Assembly (NCBI RefSeq): GCF_020509005.1
Contig: NC_063012.1
Coordinates: 9,672,001 to 9,736,000, forward strand
From: Fulvia fulva
Lineage: Eukaryota > Ascomycota > Dothideomycetes > Mycosphaerellales > Mycosphaerellaceae
Direction of reading: 5' to 3'
Length of the DNA stretch: 64,000 nt
The notes beneath the pieces were generated by a model. That model had not been told where the DNA came from. It made no database searches and worked only from the letters and a program-made list of their open reading frames with translations. This document shows, one piece after another, positions 1 to 12,175 of the stretch. How positions within the stretch are numbered: the first letter of the stretch is position 1; the number at the start of each line of letters is the position of its first letter. A program made the translations under genes and the position numbers.

Positions 1-117
1 TCCCCTATCTAGTTAAAGGGCTAGAAGACCCTATTCGAATTAGTAATAAGACGAATTCCGAACGTAGGTTATATAGTAGTATATAGCTCCCTTGTATACG
101 TGTTTATCTATAGACTA

Positions 118-2690
118 GATCAACCTAGTAAGAGCGAGAAACTCTAAGAGAGAGCGCTTATAGGCTACCTTATAGGATACGACTTTACTAATATCTACCG
201 CTTATAGGACCTATTAAAAGATAGGGTTATACGAGTTAAGGACGTCCTCTTCGATAAGACCACATTCTATAACCTATTACGCCTAATAGTAGGGTATATA
301 ACCCCTATAGAGAATATCGTAATAGCGGAACCGGCTAAAGAGCCTAAATAATACTACGACCTATATATCGCTTATTACGAGCTAGACATAGTACAGGCCG
401 AGGGGGTAGAAGAATAGGCTTAGTAGCCGTATACCTAATAACCTCGAGACGCCTACTAAAAGCTCCTTAGGTAAGAACTATACTAGCCGTAACACCGCGA
501 GTTAGTAATATATAACTAAAAGGACCGGCAAATAGAGTACATAACAGATTACGTAACTTAAGACAATATATAGTAGTTAGTATATAACACTACTAACTAC
601 TACGACACCCTATAGTAGTAGATAATAGATGCCCTTACCGTAGAAGACCGTAAGGAGATTATAGGTAATACGGACCCTAATCGCGAGCTATATCTATTCA
701 TATTTACACTACTAGAAGACGCGTTAATATATAACGCGTCTAATATACTACTCTTCCCCCTAGAGCTAGAGCTCTATATACTAGAGGAGTCTAACTATAT
801 AGTTATAGAGAATAGAAAGCGCCTACGAACGGCCTACTTCTACTCTATACTATACTAGATTATAGTCGCTAATATAATTATCGGCTAGATGTCCGGTATA
901 CGACCTAGAATACGCGCCTACTACGATAAGAGCGATCGAAGCCCTATACGAAGAGGTAATAGCCCTCTAAGGCGTATTAATACTACTACCTCTATATACC
1001 GCGATAACCTTCCGCCCGAACCTTCTAACTACCGAGCCGCTATAAAATACCGCTTCTCCTAATAGTAGATCGAAGCTATAGCTAAGGAGTTTACTAAAGC
1101 CCTAGTAACAGGCACATTTAGATAGGTAATAAAGGAAGAGAAGGATTAGGATGCTTAGTAAGAGGAGGGACTTTAGCTACTATAACCGCTAAAGTAGGTA
1201 TATAAATATAAACTAGACGAGTACGGTATACTAAAGAGCTTTAAGGCTAGGCTATACGTAAGAGGCGATTTATAAGGAATATACTTAGATATATACGCCG
1301 CTATACTACTAGTAAGTATATTCCGCCTCTACTATACTCTAGCCGCGAGCTTCGACCTAGAAGCCGAACAATTCGATATTATTAACGCCTTCCTAAACTC
1401 GGACCTACTATATACTATATATCTATAACCACCTCCTAGAGTCGACAGGCCATCCTATAGACACGCCCTTAAGCTAGTTAAGGCCCTCTACGGTCTAAAG
1501 GAGTCCCCTTTATTATAGTACAACTCCCTAACCAAGACGCTAGCCTCCCTTAGACTAGTACCCCTATCGGACTCCGAATATATCTACTATAATAACAAGG
1601 TTATATTCTTCTTTTACGTTAACGACCTAGTTATACTCTACTACCGTAAGCACAAGGCCTATACTACTAATATCAAGTAGCGGCTACTTACTAAGTACGA
1701 GATATACGAGCTCGGTAATCTCTCCTAGTTCCTAGGAATAAAGGCTACGCGCGATAGAAACAAGCGCTTACTATAGCTCTCTTAAGAAGACTATATTTAG
1801 AAGCTAGCCGCTAAATTTAATATATCTACGAATATACGCAAAACGATAGTACTAGTAGATTAACACCTTGATTAGACCGTTCTAGAGGGTCATTAACCCA
1901 CCTCTATTGCTATTCTTACGTACTAATAACGTATAGGATCCCTTAACTTCGCCGCTATATATACGCGGCCTAATATCGTCTTCTCCTTATCTATACTATC
2001 GTAGTATCTAACTAAGCTAACTAAGACATACCTTAAGCTTATAGATTAGTACTTACGCTATCTCCTAGAGACTAAGAACCTCTGCCTTATATATAGCGCT
2101 AGTAAATACATTACTAGCCTTTTTAGCTAACTAGAACACCTCGGTAGTAACTACGAGTTCTTTAGAGTATCGGACGCGTCCTACGGTATAAATAATAACA
2201 GGACTAGCTTAAATAGCTAGGTCTTTATACTGTTCGGTAGACTAGTAGATTATAAGGCATCTAAACAAATCACTATTACTAAGTCCTTAATAGAGGCTAA
2301 GCTACTCGGGCTTTCGTAAGCCGCCTTAGAGCTTATATAGTAGAAACAAGTCTTCGCTAAGATATACCTTTAGTTCAATTAGCGTACCTACTTATACTAC
2401 AATAACACGTAGACTATCCGCCTTCTTAACTAATAAGGGCAAAAGCTTAATACGAAGCTACGCTACGTTAATATATACTACTACTAGCTCCGATAGCGAG
2501 ACTAGCGCGGAGACATTAAGATTAAGTATCTTAGTACTAACGACATACCTACAGACGGGCTGACCAAGCTGCTTCTACTATAGAAGCATAAGCACTTCGT
2601 TAAGCTACTTAATATAGCTAAGGAAGGCGTAGACCTACGTACCTTAGTATACTCTATAGCCGTATTAGGAGGTAACGGGCTAATAGACGC
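118..2690 (+). pseudogene. Copia-0 pol: integrase C-terminus, reverse transcriptase, RNase H (RIP-inactivated)
   Basis: One frame (starting at 118) can be followed for about 2.5 kb when TAA/TAG are read as former Gln or Trp codons. Around 127-260 lies the post-integrase segment (SKSEKLQERALIGYLIGYD). RT motifs follow: FKARLYVRGD near 1235, FDIINAFLNSDL near 1372-1410, YGLKESPLLQY near 1490 and the catalytic box FFYVNDLVI at 1606-1632, where the first Asp of YVDD is now Asn. RNase H shows DASYGINN at 2173, an SLIEAKLLGLS box near 2290, and IPTDGLTKLL near 2545. The enzyme would copy element RNA to cDNA in virus-like particles. No frameshift is needed across the span, so the damage is substitutional. 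It is certainly non-functional: dozens of in-frame stops. Confidence 0.9.
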
Positions 2691-3068
2691 CTAAGAAGCC
2701 CGGAGTAGCGGCCTTACCTTATCTCGAAACGAATACCGAACGGCTTTATCTTTACGGACAGCTCTCTAGAAGCGCTAGTAGGCGTAAAACACGGCTACTA
2801 GTAGCTACTAATACTATAGACGATAACGAAGCTAGGGCAAAGTATCTACTATTTACCGGTACGGCCCTAGTACTATTATTAATAGGTGTTTCTCGGACTC
2901 CTATTAGCTAATAGCGTAAGGGCGAGAAACATCCCTATTACTAGTAGTAGCGTTCGCGCGTACGACAAAAGTAGCGCGTCTAATTAGAACGCGAGAAACG
3001 CCTCTAACTTACTACTAGTAATAATACTACTACCTTGTTACTATATTATCCGCTACTTTTATATATAG
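2691..3068 (+). other. Non-coding 3' end of Copia-0 (probable 3' LTR, undelimited)
   Basis: After the last recognisable pol codons there is a purine-rich stretch (AGGAGGTAACGGG near 2677), a possible polypurine tract, and then about 370 bp without coding signal. This is where a 3' LTR should be. Without the 5' LTR for comparison I cannot set its ends. It stops at the insertion of Copia-1; the five bases before that LTR are TATAG. Confidence 0.45.
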
Positions 3069-3302
3069 TGTTAAATAGGTACGAGTTACGTAGTAGTAGA
3101 AGACGGCGGATTATATAAAAGACGAAGAAGGACCTAATAGGATAGCGTGTATCTATATATAGTATCGCTAGTGTTAGTATAGGTAGATACTAGGTGTCCG
3201 GATGTTTACTAGCCTATAGGCTAGTAAACCCTAGTCACGTGATCTAGTCACATAACACACCTACACCTATATGCTTGTCCTACGGCCTATATGTTCTTAA
3301 CA
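3069..3302 (-). repeat. 3' LTR of Copia-1
   Basis: It begins TGTTAAATAGG and ends CTTAACA, the same 5-bp inverted terminal form (TGTTA/TAACA) and nearly the same length (234 bp) as the two Copia-2 LTRs at 12696 and 18080. Read on the minus strand, the element interior next to it ends in a purine-rich AAGTAGGAG at 3303-3311, a fitting polypurine tract for plus-strand priming. Confidence 0.85.
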
Positions 3303-3319
3303 CTCCTACTTAGGCCATA

Positions 3320-6300
3320 TAGTCTCCTACAATCCCTTTACGTAAGCTAGAGCTGCCTTACAAAGTTTTGGAACTACTAGCTATTAAGGGGCTTTGTTAA
3401 CCTATTAGTAGCTATGTCCTTTATATAGTAGTAGTCTATTACAATCTTCTTCTACTACTAGAGATGTCTAATATAGTTATATATAACATCAATATGCTTT
3501 GACCTTTTATGTATATAGGCATCTTTAACAAGTGTTAGAGCGGCTTAGTTATTACCTATAAGCTTGACTAGCCTTAGCTTGTTAATAGTGCCCTTGCTTA
3601 CCCTTATACTCGGCTAGAAAGAGCTCTTTCCTACTAGTTCTAGGCACCCCATTTCCCTAAGGATAGTAGCAAGAAATTGTAACTGCTTTACGGCTACGTT
3701 TATAGCTATAAACTCAGCTTCTATTATTAATGTTACAATAGACTTCTACTTCCTACTTATCTAGGACATAGGTGATCTATAAAGGAACTATACGTATCCT
3801 AGAATTAAGACTCTATCCACTTTGTCTATAGCGTAGTTAGAGTCCGAGTATCCCTAGAGATTGCCCCCTCCCTTTCTATACATAAGACCTAGGTCTAGGT
3901 ACGACCGTAGGTATCGGGAGAGCTTCTTTAAAGCCTTTATATACTACTACGAGGGATTAGCAACATATAAGCTAATTCTTCTAAGAGGAAATGCTAAGTC
4001 TGGCCTTATTATTGTTATTGGCCACATCTAGGTACTATTGTAGCTCTAGTAATCCTGTTTATTACACCTCTTATCTATAGGTGCCGTAGGTACTAAGTAC
4101 TCGTAGCTCTCTATAGGTAAGTAGGTTGGCGTACCCTTCTCTCTAGCTATGTTCATCTTGGCTAAGTTAGCGTAGACATAGTGTCCTTGATTAAGCTTTA
4201 AAGTGCCTTAGGACCTGTCTCTTATAATCCTTATTCTAAGGATCTTCGTAGGTTTACTAAGATCTTTAATCTTAAACACTTTTCTAAGCTTAGCCTTAAA
4301 CTACTAAACATCTAATAGCTTCGGAGCTACAATAGGTATGTTATCTATATAGGTAAGGACTATAAGGTCTCTATCCGTATAGATAAGTAGGTATAGATCT
4401 ACCTAGGACTAGGTAAATCTAATCTTCTCTAGCTTCGTAATACAGAGCTTGTTCCAGTCTCTAGCTACTTGCTTAAGCCTATAAAGGCTTCGTAGGACCT
4501 TGAACACTATGTTTAGAGGTGCTTCAACTGCTAGGGGTAGGATTATATAGATGTCTTTAAGGAGGCTACTTTAGGTAAAAGCATTATTCACATCTACTAG
4601 GTGCATCTCGAGATCTCTCTTACACACTACTGCTATGAATACTCGGAGAGTATTATGTCTAATAGTAGGTGTAAAGGTCTCTTCGAAGTCAACCCTATAT
4701 TTCTATAAAAACCCTCTTATAACTAGTCTTGCCTTAAACTTCTTAATAGCTCTACTAATCATTCTTCTTAGATTAAAGACCTACCTAGAAGTCATTAGAT
4801 TCGTACCCTTCGGCGGTACAACTACTTCCTAGGTGTTGTTACTTACTAAGGCAATAAGTTCGTTCTCGATTGCCTCTCTCTATATATATCCCTATTCGGG
4901 GTCTCCTACGGCTGCCTTATAGGACTTTAGGATTAGCACTTCCTACTAATAGGCTATAGCCTACCTAATAGTAGCAAATGTATATTCTTCCACGTCGTTT
5001 AGAATCTCCTCTACCTAGCTTATTATAGGGTCTAGATGGAATATCTAGGCGATAAGAGCCTTATAGTGTTTAGCCTTATACTCTTTAGAGTTATTATCTC
5101 CGTCCCCCCTTAACCTCTTATTGCCTACAACCTGAGGTAGCGCTAGGTGTTTAGATAGGTCGAACTGAACGATATCTTCTTTTTCTTTTATTAGAGTACC
5201 CTAATCTCTAAACTTCTAGTATTCCCTAATGTCCTTTAGGGGAGGGGGAAGTTATATAGACAGCGGTTGCTATAGTATTAATGACTCGGGTAGGTTCTGT
5301 ATAGATCCACCGTTATCGGCCTTCGACAGTGTTAAAACCGCCTTAATATTTTCTCCTAGCCTTCGTAACGGTGTTTCTAATAATCCCCTATCGGAAAATT
5401 TCGCCCTAAAGGGCTTCCTCCTAATAGGATTGCGCTATAGCGCTCGACTCGGCTAGTTAGTAAAGGTGATACTAAGATCTATATTTCCCCCCTTCTTATT
5501 CTTAAACTAGTCGACGTGACTATACGCTTTTATAGCTTTTATATCAGGATCCTAGAACAGCTATTGTTTTGTAGTGTTTTCTAAGTAGCCTATAAACATG
5601 GCTTCTTTTCCTCGGTTTATTAACTTGTCTCTCCTTAAGCCTTAAGGTTGGGCTCTTAGGTCTATATAGACTATAGCTTTATATCCTAGACGCGGAAATG
5701 GTCGACTGACGGTACTTAGCTAGTAAAGGCTTCTTCTAGTAAAAGAGCAATACTATTAATAATCGGACTATTAGGCAGTCTGTTTCTAATCATAGTCTAT
5801 GCTTATAAAGCTTCTAGCTAGAACTTAACTAGTATACTAGAGTCTTTAAGTATAGCCCGGACTGTGTTCTTAAAGGCTTAAATTGACCTTTCTACAGGTC
5901 TATTCTAAAGAGAGTTATAGGCATCAGTTGTGTCTATCTAAGTACTAAACTCCTTCTCCTACTCTTTTAGTAAGGCGAGAATTTCCTTTGTACTATTACT
6001 ACGGATCGTAGACAGAAAGCACCTTGACTACCGTTCTGCCTAGACCTTCTAATGCCGTAGGGCTGTAGGAGCGTCGCTCCTAGCCTTTAAAGGGATTACC
6101 CACTTCTTCCTAGAGAAGTTGTCTATAATCTCAAGCTAATATTTGTATCCTAGCCTAGAGACTACGCCCTAAAAAGGCCTATAGATATCAATAGAGATAA
6201 GGGCCAGCCTCTCCCCTTTTCTCTCTATAGCAGGTCCTTTGAACTTCCTTATATTTATAAGGGAGCAGACCTTACAATTCTAGTGTCTAGAAGGAACAGG

Positions 6301-6400
6301 AATAGGATCTTTCTTATTAGTAACTCTATATAGGTTTCTTAGTAGTCCCTTACTAAGGTATATATATCTTCTATACTATAGCTCCTACTGATCTTCGGAC
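3320..6400 (-). pseudogene. Copia-1 pol remnant: integrase, reverse transcriptase, RNase H
   Basis: Minus-strand reading gives copia pol in reverse order along the window. RNase H is near 3660-3760, with an IIEAEFIAI box. RT is near 4000-4800, with the catalytic box YIDN at 4340-4351 (second Asp changed to Asn by RIP). A linker precedes it, and integrase catalytic-core sequence lies near 5880-6400, including a degraded form of the usual conserved QNG-ER stretch near 5890. RIP is somewhat less complete than in Copia-0: TG and CA survive here and there. Stops fall at former Gln and Trp codons. The N-terminal part is absent, cut at the Gypsy-1 boundary. An open frame on the plus strand at 4635-4832 is an antisense shadow. 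Confidence 0.85.
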
Positions 6401-6402
6401 TT

Positions 6403-6922
6403 TATTATGGTCTCCCTATAGAGAGTACAGAAGGTGGGGACAGAAGAGCCTTAGAGTACTTAGAAGTCGTCAAGAAGTGACAGTCTAGCTTAGTGAGTAA
6501 GCGCTAAGAATCATATGCCCCGTAATATTCACTACGGGACCTAGCCCTCCAAATTCACCCCTCTACTAAACCTTAACAGATTCACTTCGGCTCGTGACTA
6601 TGTGACTCACGGCACTCCCGCGAGCACCCGCGACTACGCTAGACCCTAGAAGAAGTACGTAGAAGATTCGGAACGTAGGGCAGGTTAGAATAAGGTTTTG
6701 AGCAAAGCTACTAAGCGCGGCTTCGTACGGGTTAGCCCTATTGATGCGGGGACACGTACTCGCGAGGGTCGCGTATAAATATCTAGCCTTCCCTAGGCCT
6801 CTCTTGCTTCCTTCGTCTTTTGTTTTGTATAGTAATCATACTATACCCTTTTATATCTACACTTCGTACCTATATTCTCGCTTTTACCCTTATATCTTAT
6901 AGGCTAGGCTCTCGCCCTAACA
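6403..6922 (+). repeat. 5' LTR of Gypsy-1
   Basis: 520 bp, matched to 12176-12694. It starts TATTATGG (TGTTATGG before RIP) and ends CTCGCCCTAACA. This copy keeps more CpA/TpG than its 3' partner. The stretch 6770-6900, with a TATAAATA at 6774-6781, is the likely promoter side of the LTR. Confidence 0.88.
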
Positions 6923-6964
6923 TCACAAAAGACTAACAAACCGTTAACCACTCGAGTCATCCTT

Positions 6965-8180
6965 ATAGGTGACCACGCTACCGATGGAGGTGTTAACCTC
7001 GACAACTAAGACACTCTATTCCACTTTAGTAAGTAGACTAACATCCCCTTCTCGAACGCCGCTACCTTCGGTGCCTAGGCAAACGCTAACCCCGACACCG
7101 CCTACGCTCTTATTAACCGCACCGTCTCCTCTTTCCGCGAGACCGCCTAGCAGGTCGAGTAAGCAAACAACTAAGCAACATACCTTCAAGGTATTGTAAA
7201 TACCTTCTAGAACCTCGCCCCGTACGCCGACGATAACCGCCGCTAGCACTTCTCTAAGAAGGTCAACGACCTAGACGAGTTCGACGGCAACAAGAGCAAG
7301 TTTGAGGCATTTGAGACACAGCTCACTATCAAGCTATTGGCTAATGCCGACTACTTTCCGTAAGAGAAGGACAAAGTCACGTACGTCTTCTCCCTCCTTC
7401 GGGGAGACGCCGCGGCTTAGGTACAATACTATATCGATAACGCTACGTAGACTATCGGCTGCCCGGACGTCCTTACCTTAATATAGGACCTCCGTGCTAC
7501 CTTTAGTAATCTAGACCGTAGAGCTACCGCCTAGAACGCTATCTATAACCTCCTCTAGAAGAACAAGAGCTTCGCCGAGTACCTCGCGGCCTTTAACCGC
7601 GACATCGGGTTTACCGGCTATAACGAAGAGACTAAGAAGAGCACTCTCCGCCGTGGTTTGTTAGTAGAGCTTCTTCGAGCCCTCGAGGACAAGGACGTCG
7701 GTACTATAAGCTTCCGTAAGCTCGTCGAGACCTACTAGCGCCTCGACTCTAACATAAAACACACCGCCTCTCTCCTAGCTTCCCGTTCTTAAGGTCGTTA
7801 GCCTCGTGGTCCCGGAAGCCACTTCGCTACTCTACTAGGGCTGCCGCTCCTACGGCTCTCCCTCCCGTCTCTATAGGTAACGCTATAGATCTTAGCGCTA
7901 GTGCCGCCGTCCCTCGAGTCTAGGGCCTCGTTAACGGTAAGCTTACTCCCGAAGAGAAGCTTCGCCGTCGCTAGGCCGGACTCTACACCTACTACGGCGG
8001 TCTAGGCCACATCGTAGCTAACTGTCCGTAGCTCGCTACCCGTAACGCCCGTAACCCGGTTCGCGGCGCTGTCGGCGCTATCGAGCCTACTCCTACTGCT
8101 CCCGCTAAGTAGGAAAAAGCCTAGGTCTTCCTTATCGACGCGATAAAGACTAAGAATAACGTTTACCGAAAGTGAAGAGA
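6965..8180 (+). pseudogene. Gypsy-1 gag (capsid and zinc knuckle)
   Basis: The frame starts at 6965, where ATA stands for a former ATG, and reads GDHATDGGVNLDN onward with Gln codons as stops. The capsid region near 7262-7750 is typical retrotransposon gag: FEAFETQLTIKLLANADYF, then VTYVFSLLRGDAAA near 7378, and FAEYLAAFNRDIGFTGYN. A frame change occurs between about 7790 and 7875. After it comes one zinc knuckle at 7984-8025 with spacing C-x2-C-x4-H-x4-C, in which the first two Cys are now Tyr while His and the last Cys survive. Gag would form the particle and bind RNA. The gag region has visibly more surviving CpA/TpG than pol. The open frames at 6969-7199 (+) and 7016-7249 (-) are out-of-frame shadows. 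Confidence 0.85.
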
Positions 8181-8199
8181 GGAAAGAAGTTAAGGATCA

Positions 8200-11100
8200 A
8201 TACAGTATAGCTAGACCTATACGACGAGACGGGTAAGGACTACGCTTATAAACCGTTCGTCACGAATGTAAATATCGGCTCAAAGAAACTCTCTTCTTCC
8301 AATCTCACTCTTATAGACACTAGCGTACTAGGCGAGTCTTTTATAGACTATAAACTCGCGACCTCTCTTAACCTCGAACCCTAGGAACTGAAGTACCCTC
8401 GTACCCTTAAACTCTTTAACGGCACGGAGACTACTACTAGTAAGATTACTTATATTGTACACACGTTAATCACCCTCGGAGGCAAGCGTATATCGATCAC
8501 TAGCTTCCTTACGTCCCTACCGTATTAGAAGTTTATCCTCGGCCTCCCCTAGTTTAGACGATACCGACCTATTATCGACTAGACTTCCCTTACTATCAGC
8601 TTCCCTCTACAAGTTCCTCCGGTACCTCCGCCTTCTCCGCCGCCTTAGCGCGGTCCTAAGTATACTAAGATCTTCTAGGTGAACGCCGCTACCTTTACTA
8701 CTACTACTACTAAGTAGCCTAAAGCTTAAGTCTTCGCCGCCTCTCTCCGCGATATCGACATCGCCCTCGAGAAGCTCGATAAGAAGCGTATACCTACCGA
8801 CCCTACTACGAAGGTCCCTCCTTAGGCACACTATATCCTCTACGTATTCGATACTAAAGCCGTAGACGAGCTACCTCCTTATCGCCCTTACGACTATAAG
8901 ATTAAGCTAGAAGAAGGTATAGAGATACCGCTCGGACCGCTATATTCTATGTCCCGAGAAGAGCTTATCGTCCTTAAGAGATACCTCGAAGAGAACCTAA
9001 AGAAGGGGTTTATTCGAGCGAGCCGTTCTAGCGCTAGTAGTCCCGTCATGTTCGTTAAGAAGCCCGGCGGTAGTCTACGCTTCTACGTAGACTACCGAGG
9101 CTTAAACGCTATTATAAAGAAGAACCGCTACCTAATACCGTTAATTTAGGAGACGCTCGAGCGCCTCTCTAAGGCCAAGTACTTCACTAAGCTCGATGTC
9201 ATCGCTACGTTTAATAAGTTACGAATAGTAGAAGGACACGAGTATCTTATAGCCTTCCGTACTCGCTACGGGCTATTCGAGTCGCTCGTTATGCCCTTCG
9301 GCGTTTATAACGGGCCTAGTACCTTCTAGAACTTTATTAACGACATCCTTTAGGAGTTCCTCGATCAGTTCTATACTACCTATATCGACGACATCCTAGT
9401 CTATAGCGAGACTAAGAAGGAGCACCGCGAGTACGTCTATAAGGTCCTTTAGGAGCTCGTAGACGCCGGCTTATAGCTCGATATCGACAAGTACGAATTT
9501 AAGAAGACCGAAGTCAAGTTCCTTAGTTTAATTATTACCGTAGACGGCATTAAGATAGACTAAGAGAAGGTCGACGCTATCGTCGAATAGGATACTCCTA
9601 CGAACGTTAAGGAGGTCTAGAGTTTCCTAGGCTTTACTAACTTCTACCGCCGCTTTATCTACGTATTCTCGGGCGTAGTACGCCCTTTAACGAAGCTTAT
9701 ACGTAAGGGTAAGAAGTTTGCCTAGACCGACGAATACTAGGAGGCTTTTGACTTGCTTAAAGCGAAGTTTGTTAAGAACCCGCTTCTATAGCACTTCGAT
9801 TTCGAACTAGAGACCCGTATAGAGACGAACGTATCCGACGGCGTAGTAGGCGGTGTCCTACTATAACGCCGCTCGCCTAAATCTCCCTAGTTACCTATCG
9901 CCTTCCTCTCTAAGAAGATGACCGCTACGGAGTATAACTACGAGATCTACGGTAAGGAGCTTCTCGCTATCGTTAAAGCTTTTAAAGAGTAGCGCCCCGA
10001 GCTCGAAGGCTCTACTATACCCGTCTAAGTAAGCTCCGACTATAAGAACCTCGTCTACTTTATAAAGAGCAAGCTACTTAATCGTCGCTAGGCCCGCTAG
10101 AGCGAGTTCCTCTCCCGGTTCAACTTTATAATCTCGTATACGCCCGGTAAAGCTAACTCGATAGCCGACGCCCTTACCCGCCGCCCTAGTAACTCTCTAG
10201 TTAATCGAAGAGGGGGCTAGTAAATCTTAGAGTAACAAGTTATTAAAGAGTACAACCTCTCTTACGAGCTTCGAGAGTACCTATTAAACGGCTAGCCTAC
10301 GCTCGCCGCTTCCTTTACTACTCTCGTACTCGCTCCTACCTACCTTAACGAGAGTGATAATAAATCCGAGCCTAAAGAATACGCCTCGGACGCTAAGGAC
10401 TTGAACGATAATAAAGAGGGCTTAGTAACGACCGACGGCTTATCCGAATTAGACTTTAAGGGGTTTAATAATAAGGAGTAACCTAAAGGCATTATAGTAC
10501 GAGTACAAATAGCGTACGATACCGACCTAGTCGCCTTAGAGTTAGTTTAGGCCCTTAAATCTAGCGCGAGGACATTCCCGGGCTTCTCGCTATCTAAGTA
10601 CGAGCTCTAGGAAGGTGTCGTCTACTTCCGGAAGAAGCTTTACGTACCGTAGCCCGAAGGCTCTAATATCCGAGCTAAGATTCTTCAAATCGTCTACGAC
10701 TCCGCCTCTAGGGGTCACCTAGGCGTAGCTAAGACCTATAAGCTCCTCGCTAGGTATTACTAGTAGCCGTATTCCTAGAAGGACGTCCGCCGCTACGTAC
10801 TAAACTACGCTACTTACTAAAGAGCTAAAGCTAACCGCTACCGCCCCTACGGTCTTATATACCCTCTCCCGGCTCCTAATCGTCCGTAGAAGTATATTAC
10901 TATAGACTTTATTACCGATCTTCCTTACGGTAAGACCTTTAGCGGCGTAAAGGCAAAGGCCCTTCTAGTAATCGTAGACCGTTACTCTAAGGACCGGTAT
11001 ATAATCCCGTACTAGAGTATAACCGTAAAGGAGACTACTCGCTTATTCTACGAATTCGTCTAGCGCTTTTAAGGCCTCCCGGATAGTATCACCTCTAATA

Positions 11101-12130
11101 GAGGCTCCTAGTTTATCTCGCACTTCTAGAAGCGTCTATATACTATCCTAAGTATTAAGTACAACCTCTCGACTAGTCTTTAGCTATAGACCGACGGCTA
11201 GACCGAAATTACGAACGCTATCCTCGAGTAGGTCCTTCGTTACTTCGTCGACTACTACTAGAAGGATTAGCCTTAGTATATCCCTACGGTAGAGTTCGCT
11301 ACTCGTAACTAGGACTCGGAGACTACTAGCTACTCTCCCTTCTATACTACGAGAGGTTACTACCCTCGTATAGGTATAGAACTAGAAGAGCCTCTCCCGC
11401 CTACCGAAGACGTAAACGAGTAAGTAGTAGACGAGTTCGCTACTATACTCTTATAGATCTATAAAGAAGTCTACGACGAGATAGTGTACGTATAAGCAAT
11501 CTACGAGGATCAAGCTAATCGTCGTCGCTAGCTAGCTCCCGACTACTAAGTAGGCGATATAGTCTACCTTAACTCTAAGAATATTAAGACGGACCGCCCC
11601 TCTAAGAAGCTAAGCTAGAAGAACCTAGGTCCTTTTAAGATTGCCGAGCGTATTAGTTTATACGCCTACCGTCTAGCTCTTCCTACGAACATAAAGATCT
11701 ACGACATCTTCTACCCCGTACGCCTTCGGCCGTCGGCTAAGGACCTATTCCCGAACTAAAACTAAGATATACTAGGTCCTCCCGATAAAGTAGAAGTCGA
11801 CGAGCCTATTAACCTACCTTCTAACGACTATGCCGTCCGTAAGATCCGGGGAATCCGCGTAGAGCCTAACGATATTAAAGGGCTACCGCCGATTAAGTAA
11901 AAAGTCGAATAGTAAGGTTACCCTAAGTAGGATATCTTATAGGAACCTATCTAATATATTATCTTTAATCGTTAAGTAATCGAAGAATACTACGCCCGTA
12001 TAGACGGCCTAGAGGTCAATATCGATAGGCTTTTCGAATCTAAGCTCTTCGACGGGGCTTACTAATAGTATATCGACTATAATATTAGGCCTAGGCCTAG
12101 TACTAAAGCTAAACATCCTCGATATATAGA
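8200..12130 (+). pseudogene. Gypsy-1 pol: protease, RT, RNase H, integrase, chromodomain
   Basis: Protease is near 8305-8600 (LIDTSVLGESFID, the D-T/S-G active site altered). RT is near 8949-9560, with [34 protein letters not shown], an intact YIDDILVYS box at 9381 and [12 protein letters not shown] near 9625. RNase H is near 9820-10150 (NVSDGVVGG, first Asp to Asn). The integrase zinc finger near 10710-10850 has its Cys pair changed (NYATYQRAK). The DDE core shows ITIDFITDLP near 10900 and SITSNRGSQF near 11085 (catalytic Asp to Asn). A chromodomain-like stretch lies at 11831-11960 (KQKVEQQGYPKQDILQEP, where several Q are former W). Most of RT to integrase stays in one frame. The element is dead, but every domain is recognisable. 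Confidence 0.9.
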
Positions 12131-12164
12131 ACTACTACGGCTTCGTAGGGACTTAGCTTTGTTC

Positions 12165-12171
12165 GGGGGGG
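12165..12171 (+). other. Polypurine tract of Gypsy-1
   Basis: A run of seven G directly upstream of the 3' LTR (12176), the expected primer site for plus-strand DNA synthesis. Confidence 0.6.
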
Positions 12172-12175
12172 CTAC

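Larger units (their letters stand above)
1..3068 (+). mobile_element. Copia-0: Ty1/copia retrotransposon, 5' truncated by window edge, RIP-inactivated
   Basis: The segment carries the C-terminal integrase, reverse transcriptase and RNase H of a Ty1/copia polyprotein, followed by about 380 bp of non-coding sequence that should include its 3' LTR. The 5' part lies outside the window. On the right it stops where the LTR of Copia-1 begins at 3069. No matching second LTR is present, so the LTR limits cannot be fixed. CpA and TpG are almost absent; 301-360, for example, contains neither. Confidence 0.85.
3069..6402 (-). mobile_element. Copia-1: Ty1/copia retrotransposon, 5' half missing
   Basis: A copia element on the minus strand that keeps its 3' LTR (3069-3302), RNase H, RT and part of integrase, then ends abruptly at the 5' LTR of Gypsy-1 (6403). 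Aligning to the related Copia-2, the break corresponds to about 16090 there, so roughly the gag-protease-early integrase half is missing. The missing half is not found on the far side of Gypsy-1. Copia-1 and Copia-2 share LTR ends (TGTTAAATAGGTAC at one end, CTTAACA at the other), so they are close relatives. Confidence 0.85.

Noticed and set aside
4635..4832. Similar plus-strand frames at 4635-4832 and 14311-14493 as a conserved protein family
   Set aside because: Both are antisense to the same part of copia RT in Copia-1 and Copia-2, and their similarity follows from the sense-strand protein.
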